Below, piece by piece: positions 37,501-46,717 of a stretch of 64,000 nucleotides of DNA. Position 1 is the first letter of the stretch. Each line of letters begins with the position of its first letter. A program made the position numbers and the translations under genes. The notes below the pieces were generated by a model. It made no database searches and had not been told where the DNA came from. It worked only from the letters and a program-made list of their open reading frames with translations. Where the stretch lies: assembly GCF_037975245.1 (NCBI RefSeq), contig NC_092578.1:17863821-17927820 (forward strand), in the 5' to 3' direction. This DNA comes from Apostichopus japonicus. Taxonomy: Eukaryota; Echinodermata; Holothuroidea; Aspidochirotida; Stichopodidae.

Positions 37501-40500
37501 TTTCCAGATAGTCGATGGTTAATAAGGATCACCAAAATGTTCAAGATGACATCTATTTGGAGTTTCTGTTCATTCAGTTTCTTCATATGTATGGCTCAGT
37601 TTTGTAGAGCATAGAATCTGTTATTCCAAAGGTCACTGACTTGAATTCTGCAATGTCAACAAAAAAAGGAAGAGTTTTCTGCTCTTGAAGAGGTTTTTTA
37701 AAAAATGTCATCTTGTTTTCTGCCATTATTTAGCTGAGCTGTTATCTATGTTTTATCATGGCCAAGAAAATGTTTTGAAGTTTTGGCTACATATTTGAGC
37801 ACACCACTGTCCGAGGTACTAGTTTTTGACGTTCGTCGTGCCCACCTTCTCTGCGCACTCTACCGTAGCACCGGTTTTGGAATTACCAGTTTTCTGGTGC
37901 GGAATTATTATGAATTTTCCATCCCGTTTTCCTTTCGTCAGGTGGAACTTTGACAAGTATCTAGACCAAACCAACCAATGCGTCTTTGACGAAATCTTCT
38001 CCTATCCGGAGTGGATACAGTTCTACTACAAGTGGACCAAGTTTGGTGATTACAATTTAGTCATCAGGGTAAGCCAAAAGAAATCTTTGGAAATGTATGT
38101 GTGTGTGTTGGTGTTTGTATGTTACACCTGCATGTATGTTAAACATGATAACTCAGAGCTTGCCTTAACTTGATAGATGCTATACAGATACAGGTGATGT
38201 GCCTCTTGCATGGGCAAAGTTTACACAAATGACATTTGAGTGAGTATGAATGTAAATAAGATGGAAATCGGTAGTCATGGTTTTGATGTCAGTCACACAG
38301 TCTCAGACAAATCTAGTGAATGTTACTGTCCTTAGTACAAGATTGGCAAGTTAGCATGTAGGAAACACATAGGAAGCACGTGGGAAACGCATGGTAAGCA
38401 TGAAGGAAACACATGGTAAGCATGAGGGAAACACATGGTAAGCATGTGGGAAACACACGGTAAGCATGTGGGAAACACATGGTAAACACGTGAAAACACA
38501 TGGTTAGCATGTGGGGAACACACAGTAAGCATGTGGGAAACACACGGTAAGCATGGGAAACACACGGTAAGCATGTGGGAAACACACGGTAAGCATGTGG
38601 GAAACACACGGTAAGCATGTGGGAATACACGGTAAGCATGTGGGAACACGGTAAGCATGTGGGAAACATGGTAAGCATGTGGGAAACACACGGTAAACAT
38701 GTGGGAAACACACAGTAAGCATGTGGGAATACACGGTAAGCATGTGGGAACACACGGTAAGCATGTGGGAAACACACGGTAAGCATGTGGGAATACACGG
38801 TAAGCATGTGGGAACACGGTAAGCATGTGGGAACACACGGTGAGCATGTGGGAATACACGGTAAGCATGTGGGAACACACGGTAAACATGTGGGAAACAT
38901 GGTAAGCATGTGGGAACACATAGGAACATGTAAGAAACACATAGGAACATGTAGGAAACTTAAAATGCCAAAGTTAGTTGAGTGTACAAGTTCTGTGGAA
39001 ACGGCACAGACACAAATTAGAAAATTAGATTGAAACAAATTTTTAAAAACTTGGAGTGAACTGAATTGAGAAGCAAAAAATATGAACTGAGCAAGTGGCA
39101 GGCATGTATAAGATTAAAAGAAGATCTCTATTCCTTTTAGATCGTTTCATAGTGTGATGCATTTTTTTGTTTGCATTTAGATGATTGAAACGGACGATCA
39201 GTTTGGGCCCATCCAAGGAGGCTACGATTTCTACGTTGACTTCAGTGGCCCCGAACCGACCTTTCCCACGGGGAGACCAGAGAGAGAACACAGCTACTTA
39301 GAGGTATGCCACCTCATACAAAAACATGCTTCCATGTTAATTGAATCTTTGATGAGTAATGTAACTTACTCAAGAACAAGTCTCCAGAGAAATGCCCATT
39401 CTGTGAAAGATCTTCTCTTAGATGTATCTGCATTGGTTACAGGAAGCATTGACTATTTTTTTTGATGAATGCTATATTCAACAGGTAGAAGCCTACATGT
39501 TCATGAAATTACATGTATGTTTGGTTCATCTACGAAAGGATAAACAGAAAGTTTGTTTTGACTCAAGATTGGTTCATTTCGAGTGTTATTAACTTTACCA
39601 ATCCAGAGGTGACGAGGTATCACATCTTATGTCAGTATTTCGTCGTCTTAATGGTTATGGATAAACTCTTGTTCATATCAACAATTATTTTAATTGGATC
39701 AACAATCCAAGCCTAACAAAGGACATTCAATTATTTTTTCTCTCCAAGTGACCTCCTTCTCCTTCATTGCTCTCAGTATTCTTGTCAAATTTCGTTCCAA
39801 GGTTTTACGGCTCTCAAGGGGGAGCTGTTAAACTTCTCATTCTTGGCATTTTCTGTCTGCAGATGAAGAACAGGATAGGTGTCCACAGAGAGACCGTCAA
39901 GAAGGGTCTATTTTGGGACGACCTCTACATCGGTTTCAATAACCGCATCTCAAGGGAACCGGATACATTCCATTATCAGTGAGTTTCATCCTCATCTATC
40001 ATCTCTTTAGAATCCTCAAAATTATTGCTTTGTCTTTCATCTTTGACCGTCCTCTCAACATGAAATATAAATATTCAATTTTTTGTTGAATTTCTTGTCG
40101 AAAGTGGATTTTGTTTTTTTTGGTTCACTCGGTTGACCCTGAAAATATTACAGGACTTTAGCATGGACAACAAGTATCTTTGAAAGCTGATGATATAAAC
40201 CGAGTAACTGACGCTGTTCCAGTCAAATGAGTTTACTAGATTTGGTACCACACCCATAGAAGGACATGTCCACTAGTCAAAACATGCACCATACCTGTAG
40301 AAGGACAGGTTCACTTGTCAGAACAAGTACCACACCCATAGAAGGACAAGTCCACTAGTCAGAACAAGTACCACACCCATAGAAGGACATGTCCACTAGT
40401 CAAAACATGCACCATACCTGTAGAAGGACAGGTTCACTTGTCATAACAAGTATCACACCCATAGAAGGACAAGTCCACTAGTCAGAACAAGTACCACACC

Positions 40501-41840
40501 CATAGAAGGACATGTCCACTAGTCAAAACATGCACCATACCTGTAGAAGGACAGGTTTACTTGTCAAAACAAGCACCACACCCATAGAAGGACACGTCCA
40601 CTAGTCAGAACAAACACCACACCCGTAGAAGGACACGTCCACCCACCACTGGTACAATTAAGACCAATTACTAACCAATCTGAACAGGGTGTTTATTTAA
40701 ATTGAGCTTTAACCTCAAGAAGCACCAGAAACTCTCAAAGAATCGCCAACTTCTGCAACAAATAATCAGTGTCTTTAGTAAATTCAGTTTTAGCCAGAGC
40801 AAACACCACAACATTAAAGGGACACCCACAATTGCTACAATGTTAATGGTGCATTAGTCAGAAGACCAACTACTGCTTACACAAAACAATTGTTCGGCCT
40901 AACACATACATACTTAGCTTTGCGATATGCTTTACTGAACTCCTTTTGCCTTCCGAACATCCTTTAGGTTCTGGAATCACATGCAGATTCTTCTGAAAGT
41001 TGCCACTCCGAATTGGGAGGGGTTCCTCGCTGACATGAAGGCTAAGAATACTGCCAAGAGGGATGTATGGGCGCCAGAAAAGATGGAGGATATAGCAGGT
41101 AAAGTTAACGATAATAATAAACAATGATATTAAGAAGAAAAGAAACAATAAAAATGTTTTAATTTAGCTAGGTCATCACACAGTGGGGTTGTATGTGGAT
41201 CGCATGTTACATTACATTATGTTTCGATACATTAACATGTGGAAAACTGAAGGGGGTCCAATAGACCAAACCCTAGACTTTATCTAACTGAAAAATTAAG
41301 ATTTGCCATTAACGATGGGACTAATCTACCTTCCAAAAGGATTTGTCCCACTGCATGTAAATTAGCATTCAAAGTAACTTGTCGGGTTACTTCCGGTTTG
41401 GAAGTTTTCTTGGCCTGGACACTTTTTCATGTGAATATGAATCATATGTAAAAAGAAACAGCATGTGGGAATTTTTTAGAAAACGGTTGGGTTTCTTATT
41501 CATTTTTGGATATAATACTTGACTAGTCTATTAAAGTAAGGAATGACATTGTTTCTGGGATCGCTACCAATTCATAGCACCAGACAGTTTGACCAAGATC
41601 AATGTGGAATGCCGCTTCAGTGCAAATTTCAAATACGGAAGAGGTTTTTTCGTTTTTGAAGCTATACGGTCCTTTATTCACTTCTCAGGCGTCACCAAGC
41701 ATATACCCAACGGACAACCTCGAACTCCGGCGGTTCCGACGAACGGGTACAATTGGCGAACCTATGTGACCGTCCTAGTGTCATCTCTGGTCGGGGCGTT
41801 GGCAATAGCGTACATGTGGAAAACCAGACCATCTTTATGA
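22572..41840 (+). CDS. CMAH: CMP-N-acetylneuraminic acid hydroxylase, membrane-anchored form
   Basis: This enzyme converts CMP-Neu5Ac to CMP-Neu5Gc using cytochrome b5 electrons. Fifteen coding exons are all in phase: 22572-22777, 27621-27712, 31217-31326, 31751-31941, 32585-32732, 33107-33188, 35251-35388, 36092-36227, 36734-36871, 37411-37458, 37942-38068, 39181-39303, 39863-39978, 40968-41098, 41689-41840. They give 645 aa. The Rieske [2Fe-2S] ligands are Cys52-Lys-His54 and Cys73-Thr-Lys-His76. A metallo-beta-lactamase-like motif SHCHSDH follows (His193, His195, Asp197, His198). GWWLMHEPPSDW, MDGVHPDMDTC, DFAGGASGFPMTFSGGK and CPFAGYFVE match vertebrate CMAH closely. Vertebrate enzymes (about 577 aa) are soluble. 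Here the last exon adds a linker and one transmembrane segment (about 620-639), as described for starfish. No frameshift or stop was seen, so it should be functional. Confidence 0.97.
22905..23450 (+). mobile_element. Degenerate non-LTR retrotransposon (RT C-terminal region)
   Basis: Broken frames carry the conserved order of LINE RT-tail motifs. VKYLGKYYDPNLSSSMH comes first (about 22918-22970), then ANRFRIIRYISKKL, AARVIRSS, HWLPVKDHIHFKLILL and finally WNSLPTNKRM...RFKHELKHMF (about 23317-23400). Several frameshifts and stops separate them, so it is dead. It lies in CMAH intron 1 in the sense orientation. Confidence 0.85.
23525..23810 (+). repeat. Dispersed repeat, copy 1 (CMAH intron 1)
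   Basis: It shares AAGGAATCATT, GATAACTCAATA, GATGGACTTCA, ACTTTGTATGTGGAC and TTGAGTTCTCTGTTGCTATT with the copy at about 34265-34560 in CMAH intron 6, same orientation. The family is not recognised. Confidence 0.8.
24756..25056 (+). mobile_element. hAT-like MITE with perfect 8-bp target duplication, 301 bp
   Basis: GTTATGAC flanks both ends exactly (24748-24755 and 25057-25064). The left terminus is CAGGCGTAGCCGGGGGGG. The right end GCTATAGCCTG is its degenerate inverse. The body contains TTTCCAGCGATCTGGGAGG and TTTTCTTGTATGCTTCGGG, shared with copies at 3010-3305, 3838-3961, 5459-5560 and 18478-18601. It is the best-bounded member of the most frequent mobile family in the window. Confidence 0.9.
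25988..26024. repeat. Perfect 37-bp palindrome
   Basis: A 17-bp arm GTTCCATTCAACGAGGC, a TGC loop, then the exact reverse complement. It lies in CMAH intron 1, 68 bp before a second perfect palindrome. Confidence 0.95.
26093..26119. repeat. Perfect 27-bp palindrome
   Basis: A 13-bp arm AGGCTTATGACTT, a single central C, then the exact reverse complement. It pairs with the palindrome at 25988-26024 in the same intron. Confidence 0.95.
27953..28045 (+). other. Exon-like open block in CMAH intron 2
   Basis: This 93-bp block is preceded by CACCCTGACAG (good acceptor) and followed by GTAAGG (good donor). It is open in one frame, including MGTEKDIPYTVDYEWLHQ. Its symmetric phase 0 does not match the phase-1 junction between CMAH exons 2 and 3. 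Inclusion would read four codons and then TAG. It could be a poison cassette exon, an exon of an overlapping unrecognised gene, or chance. Confidence 0.35.
29797..30005 (+). repeat. (ACAT)n microsatellite, about 50 units
   Basis: A nearly pure CATA/ACAT tetranucleotide run with a few CACA interruptions, in CMAH intron 2. It creates long spurious open frames of His-Thr-Tyr-Ile or Met-Tyr-Val-Cys repeats on both strands. Confidence 0.97.
30006..30460 (+). repeat. C-rich imperfect tandem repeat, about three long units
   Basis: Units of roughly 130-150 bp each contain ATTATGTTCTCATAACCC-like sequence, CTTCCACCCTCTCC, CCATCCCCTCCCCCTC, a CATAAACATCCC block and CACATACATGCA. They appear to have grown out of the adjacent ACAT microsatellite. 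Confidence 0.8.
33205..33815 (+). repeat. Tandem repeat in CMAH intron 6, about nine units
   Basis: Diverged units of about 65-70 bp share ACAATAGCCTCATGAGGATA, CCAGACAATG and AATAGTAATAGCATA. The array begins within about 20 bp of the exon 6 donor. Confidence 0.9.
34265..34560 (+). repeat. Dispersed repeat, copy 2 (CMAH intron 6)
   Basis: Homologous to 23525-23810. Unlike that copy, it contains an expanded alternating purine-pyrimidine run (about 34300-34330, ACACGCGCGCGTGTGTGT), a likely Z-DNA former. Confidence 0.8.
35829..35910 (+). repeat. Short tandem repeat, 24-bp unit
   Basis: Three to four copies of ATTAAGGATTAAGATTTACT with TAT, in CMAH intron 7. Confidence 0.9.
36335..36680 (+). 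repeat. Two-copy tandem duplication in CMAH intron 8
   Basis: Two copies of about 170 bp share TCCGGAAACATGGTGGGG, AAATGTGGGGACC and GTTAACACAGATCAAACAA. They differ mainly in the length of an internal T run. Confidence 0.9.
37262..37421 (+). repeat. CMAH: Triplicated 3' splice site before CMAH exon 10
   Basis: Three tandem copies of roughly 57-60 bp read GTTTAA(A/G)CACCTGTCATT, a T-rich tract, then TTTCAG, TTGTAG or TTCCAG followed by CGATT. Only the third copy (exon start 37411) continues into the conserved coding sequence. Splicing at the first or second copy would give Ser-Asp plus three residues, then TAA. Confidence 0.92.
38350..38960 (+). repeat. Minisatellite of donor-like GGTAAGCATG units in CMAH intron 11
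   Basis: About 27 units of 17-22 bp follow the pattern CGGTAAGCATGTGGGAAACA; about 20 carry the exact word GTAAGCATG. The array starts about 280 bp after the real exon 11 donor, which reads AGG|GTAAGCC. Long open frames on the minus strand (up to 241 codons) are products of the repeat. Confidence 0.95.
40247..40640 (+). repeat. Higher-order tandem repeat, 123-bp unit made of three 41-bp monomers
   Basis: The monomers ACCACACCCATAGAAGGACA..., CACCATACCTGTAGAAGGAC... and a third variant alternate in fixed order. The A monomer starts at 40247, 40370 and 40493, exactly 123 bp apart. It lies in CMAH intron 13. Confidence 0.95.
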
Positions 41841-44800
41841 GCCGCAGTTTCCTATACTTCTCTCTCTCTCCTTTCTTTCCCTTCTTAATGGTGTTTTTTG
41901 GGGGATATTTCTGAATTTTATAAAGTGAAGAAAAACCACTTTGACATTTACTATATGTTCAACCTACTGAAATTAGGCGGCATAAGTCTGTTTAGCAAGG
42001 CTTGCAAAAGTCGAAAGTGTTTTGAAGAATCTGTGAGGTTGCATTCTTCTGGTAGTTGTCGTAAATCCCATGGTAGTTTTTCCAAGTGCAATTGGTCTAA
42101 AGTTTGAGCTTAATTCAGGCCATTTCATATTTACAAATCTAAAGAATCATGTCAACAAGAGATTGCATAAAAATTAAAAATTGGTCACAATAGGTGAGGA
42201 TATATATATATTGAGGTTGCGAGATTATGGAAGTGAAAGGTTTGGGATTATTATTAGACCAAGATCAGGCCAAAAATGTCAAAATTTGCATTTTTGTTTT
42301 CATTTTAGTCGACAAATAAATCATGTTATCATTATTTCCTCTTGGGTGTCAGGAAAGCTTATAATATTGCAAAATGTGAGTATTATAGAAATTAAAGAAT
42401 GACTTCGGGTTCAAGGGTTACTTTTGATTTGTCGTGGACCAATTAGAAACCGTTGTTCAGGTTATATCTATAAGGATTTTAAACGTTTGGAGAAAATGAC
42501 CATTTAAGGAGCTGAGGGAGGGTTCATCGATCATCAATTTAGCCCTTAATGGATCATTCTAGAGATATATATTTATATTTTAAAAAGGTGGAAAATATTC
42601 TTGAAAAACCAGATTAGCTATAGAAACATTACTAGCATTCAAATATTTCCTTTTTTCTGTGGACTACAAGATAACAAGACTAAACTCCTACCTGAAGTTG
42701 TCCTTTTAAAGTTAGTCTCCGCATTTTAAATTTAGTCCTTTAAAATTTAGTCGCCGGAAGCTTTCATTTCCCACTTTTCAGATCAAATTATGTTTTTGTT
42801 TGTGAAAAGAAAATGTCTATGTGACATCTCTCTGGTAGTGAAAAGTATGACATTGGTTGGTAGGAATATGTTTAAAAGGGTATCTATACTTATAATTTCA
42901 GCGGGTAATGTAAAGAGGCTACTATGTTGTCTAACAAATAGTTTATTTACTATTATTATTATTACTTGGACAAACAGGTTGTTCTATTAGCTTGATAAAA
43001 ACAGTCTTGATTTTTCTATATATATATGTATATATATTTTTTTTAATATTGCTGTTGTCTCCTTACAAATATTTTGTATACTTCAAATTGTATCATAAAA
43101 GGACTTTGTAATTTTAACTGATATATTCTTCATGAAATTCACAGCAATATTGGTTATGCATTTGTTTTGTAACTTTAGCACAAGACCTTGATTCTAATAT
43201 CTTGCTGTTGTGTAATGTAAGAGCTGCCAAGCCATGTGACTGTACAACCAGAGTTGTAAAAAGGTCACTGTAATTTTTTTTTTTAGGTCTAAAAGCCGTG
43301 TCTTGGTTGGGTGACTTTTTTGAGTCTGCGCCAATTGCGAACTTGAAATCACGGTATCGTCATGATTCTGGGAAGAGTCCAGGTTTACTTTACTTTTGAA
43401 ATTTATTGGTTTGAGTTTATGACTGGTAAAAACAGTGTACATGACAGCACACTCAGTTAAAACTGGGTGTCATTGAAGAAATATAAAATTTATCGCTTAT
43501 CATGAACATAATGGATCCATTACTTGAAGAAGAAATGGCAATGATGCTAAAAGTCCTACTCTCGGTAGGTTTTCAGTGAGTCATTTAAAGTCTTTAGTTA
43601 TAAAATGAAAATTGTGATGTCTGCACCAGTTTTGTGTTGTCTACAGTTATTGATTGATTGTTTTTTTACTTATTCTTCGTTACATAAAGATCGCATCGTT
43701 TTGAGAAAGTGTTTATTTTACATATTATCTACTAAACGTTTTAAATTTTCCGTCTAGCGTAATGCATCATGGAATCAGAGGTGATCAATATTTCTACTTC
43801 TATTTCTACAACTTAATCTCAATATGAATATCCTATCTTTTATTTCTTTTGAATTGTCAAACAGAAATGGTGGGGGGGGGGGGAGTGTGGAAGTGTGTAG
43901 GGGTTGGGGCTGGTTCTATAGTTTTGTTAATACAAAGCAAAGAGAGCAGAAATTTCAACCATTTTGTCAATATAATTACATCACGTCTGAAGGAAATTTT
44001 TCATATACGGAAAACAAACTTTTTTATTCTTTTGCATTAAGAAAAACAAGGAATAAAGTGGGTAGTTAAGCTTATATGTGGACAAGAGCCTATATTTGGT
44101 GGAATCAAATCTCTATTTATGTGATAATTGCTGCAATCAAGGAGTAGGTTTTAATTTTTATAAATTCATCAGACGCTCAAAGGTAGCTCTTCTAATAATT
44201 TACACTAATAATTGACTGTCAGTTCATTTTATGACTCTAAAATGGCCACTTGTGCATGTGGGAGAAAACGAACGACTTATTTACTTAGACTTTGCGTGGG
44301 ATGGCTATCCAATTGAAAGATTAGTAGCTCATTTTGGATTATGTTTTGAGCAATTTGGTAGAGCATGAAACATGGGGAAGTCGTGGATTTCCCCTGCATG
44401 AAAAACCCACCTGGTTATCTGGTCGGGGCTGGAACCGCCCAACCCTGCGGCCAGATGTATCGTTTCATTGTTTCTACACTGCAAACAGCCTTTATGGACT
44501 CGATCATAGCGCCGTTTCAAAATTTGGTCGCTTCGTTAAGTCATGCGTGTGCGTTTGTGAGTCTCTATTATTCCGGTATCATATTTATCGCTAATTAACA
44601 GAGTCATTTTGCAAAATTATCAAGAAACTAAACAATATAAGTTACAGTTTTTGTAAAGTGGCATTAATATCCGCAATATATCATCTTTATACTTTTCTTC
44701 AGTTCTGCAAATCCAAAACAACTTTTGGATTCCATTCAGTATTCTTTTATGCTTCAGTATATTTTGCGCTACAGAGTTTAAATATTAGGGCATGAACGGT

Positions 44801-45615
44801 TTCATTGAAGCTTTCTGTAGTCTTCGTGAATATAAAAAAAAACTGGGTCAGGAGTCAATTTGAGTGGGGTTTTGTTCAGTCCAGTAGTGGTTTGGTTGGC
44901 TTTAAGCACCCTAGAGGGATCGTTTTGTATTTGGGTGTCAGTTGCACTGGTAAGAGTATGATGATTTAATTCATAAACACCTTAAAAACAGTTGACTAGT
45001 TTTCTATGAGACATTTTAGATTCCTTACATTTACACTTTCTCCTTTGTTTGGCTGGGGAAAAAAACATTTATAATTTCTCATTATTTATGCTAAAAGAAA
45101 GTTGTTTGACATATTCATGATGGCCCAAACTTTGGAAAATTTCTTCAGTTGTGTGACAATGTGTTAGGAGAAATTTTTGATGTTGAGAGGAAGTTTTGGA
45201 AATGTAAATATATTTTGGTCCATTCCTTAATAGTATGACATATACACAATAGATTATATAACTTATCATTATCATTTATGTATTTTAATATTTGCATAAT
45301 CAAGTTCCAAAAATCAATCATTGAAGACACATCGGGAGAAAGGTCAGTCATCTATGAATACTCAAAAGGTCATTTATACTGTCCAACACTATTATACATA
45401 TTTGAAATCACATTTAAGGTTCTAACTCCCCCCCCCCCTTATTTGCATAGCAACTGCATAAACCTAGGTCATAACTTGGTAGTTTGATATTTAATATTAT
45501 ATTTAGATGGTTACTTGTCACCCAAAATGGTCTTTAGAAACCAATGAGAGGGCCTCAAATACTAAGGGAAGTCTCTGGCCCATGGAGGAGGGAATTAGCA
45601 TCATCATTATGTATC

Positions 45616-45885
45616 CTGGTATGCGATTGGACAGTGGTATTTATTCATCATCATTATATATACTGGTATGTGATTGGACGGTGGTATTTATTCATCAGCA
45701 TTTTGTATACTGGTATGTGATTGGGGCGATGGTATTTATTCATCATCATGTAAACTGGTATGTGATTGGATAGTGGTATTTATTCATCATTATGTATACT
45801 GGTATGTGATTGGACGGTGGTATCTATTCATGATCATGTTTACTGGTATGTGATTGGACGATGGTATTTATTTCTAGATGTGTCT
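45616..45885 (+). repeat. Six-unit tandem repeat carrying inverted CCAAT motifs
   Basis: Units of 44-47 bp begin CTGGTATGTGATTGGA at 45616, 45663, 45710, 45755, 45799 and 45843. Each contains ATTGG, the complement of a CCAAT box. They lie downstream of CMAH. Confidence 0.9.
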
Positions 45886-45956
45886 ATATATCGGTTATTC
45901 ATACTGGACTTCGTTCTCCTGTTTCAAATTGAAACAAAACTGATGAAATTAAATGC

Positions 45957-45962
45957 AATAAA
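45957..45962 (+). terminator. Distal candidate CMAH poly(A) signal
   Basis: AATAAA on the plus strand, about 750 bp before a minus-strand signal of the converging gene. Use of this distal site would give a 4-kb 3' UTR. Earlier signals are equally possible. Confidence 0.35.
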
Positions 45963-46711
45963 AGAAATTGGTGTGAAACTGCAGTTACATGTCTTTATTA
46001 CGTTTCGAAAATAAGTTTTGTTTGCTGGCTCGGGTACCTCTCATCCCTGATTTCCCTCTTGCCTCCTTCACAGGTGTATTGAACCAACAGAAAGAAATTT
46101 AGGTAGAAGAATAAGGTTTCCTGTTATTCATGGACTAACAGTATTGTTTAAAACCAGTATCTCCACCTTGGTGGTGGAAGTGCTTCACGTTCGCTCGGTT
46201 TACACCATATACTTCAGACTTTGCAATTCCCTAAGAATGAATCCATAACTTTACTGCACTGCCTGATTGCAATAACCTGTAGATTTTCTTCTCCCATGTC
46301 CTAACCCCCTCTCCCCCACCCCCCTTTCCAAACAGAAAAAAAAAACTGAGATTGGCATCCAAAAAGTTGACATTTGAAAGATGTAATCCAAATGTATTTC
46401 GGTTTAACTTTCTCTCAAGTCCCTTGTGTTCAGTCCCCACCCCCAAGGTTACTGTGACTTGCAATTGCTCTGTATCCAGTTTCTGTTAGTAAACCCCACA
46501 GCTCCATGTAAATTTGCCTTGATCTGTTCTAACATTTTACAAATGACATTTTTGATATCTCACTGTCCGACGACACACAGATTTGTGACCCTTACGATAA
46601 AATCCTTGAAGGTTGGTTGCCATGCCGATCAGTCAGTTAACCCCTGGATGGAACATAATCATACACCCTCGATGTCTAAGAATTAAATATCAGCATCAGA
46701 ACTGACAAGAA

Positions 46712-46717
46712 TTTATT
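46712..46717 (-). terminator. Candidate poly(A) signal of the converging minus-strand gene
   Basis: TTTATT as written, AATAAA on the minus strand. It is the most distal plausible signal before CMAH. Nearer alternatives exist, for example at about 51742. Confidence 0.3.

Larger units (their letters stand above)
41841..45962 (+). other. CMAH 3' UTR and downstream sequence
   Basis: No further exon is recognised. AATAAA occurs at 42315, 44052 and 45957, so transcripts may end at any of these. The stretch at about 44330-44590 is less AT-rich and open in several frames, but I cannot assign it. An AT-rich TATATA tract lies near 43020-43040. Confidence 0.45.

Noticed and set aside
38313-39038. Long minus-strand open frames (up to 241 codons) of repeated His-Ala-Tyr-Arg-Val-Phe-Pro
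   Set aside because: They read through the GTAAGC minisatellite in CMAH intron 11. All three frames are open because of the repeat, and there is no domain or independent gene structure.
22572-41840. CMAH as a pseudogene, as in humans
   Set aside because: All fifteen coding exons are present with consistent phase, intact Rieske and HxHxDH residues, and no internal stop.
44320-44600. Overlapping open frames in a less AT-rich patch downstream of CMAH, with a tRNA-like GAGCAATTTGGTAGAGC
   Set aside because: No proper B box at the expected distance, no splice signals and no recognisable domain. It may be a decayed SINE, but this cannot be supported.
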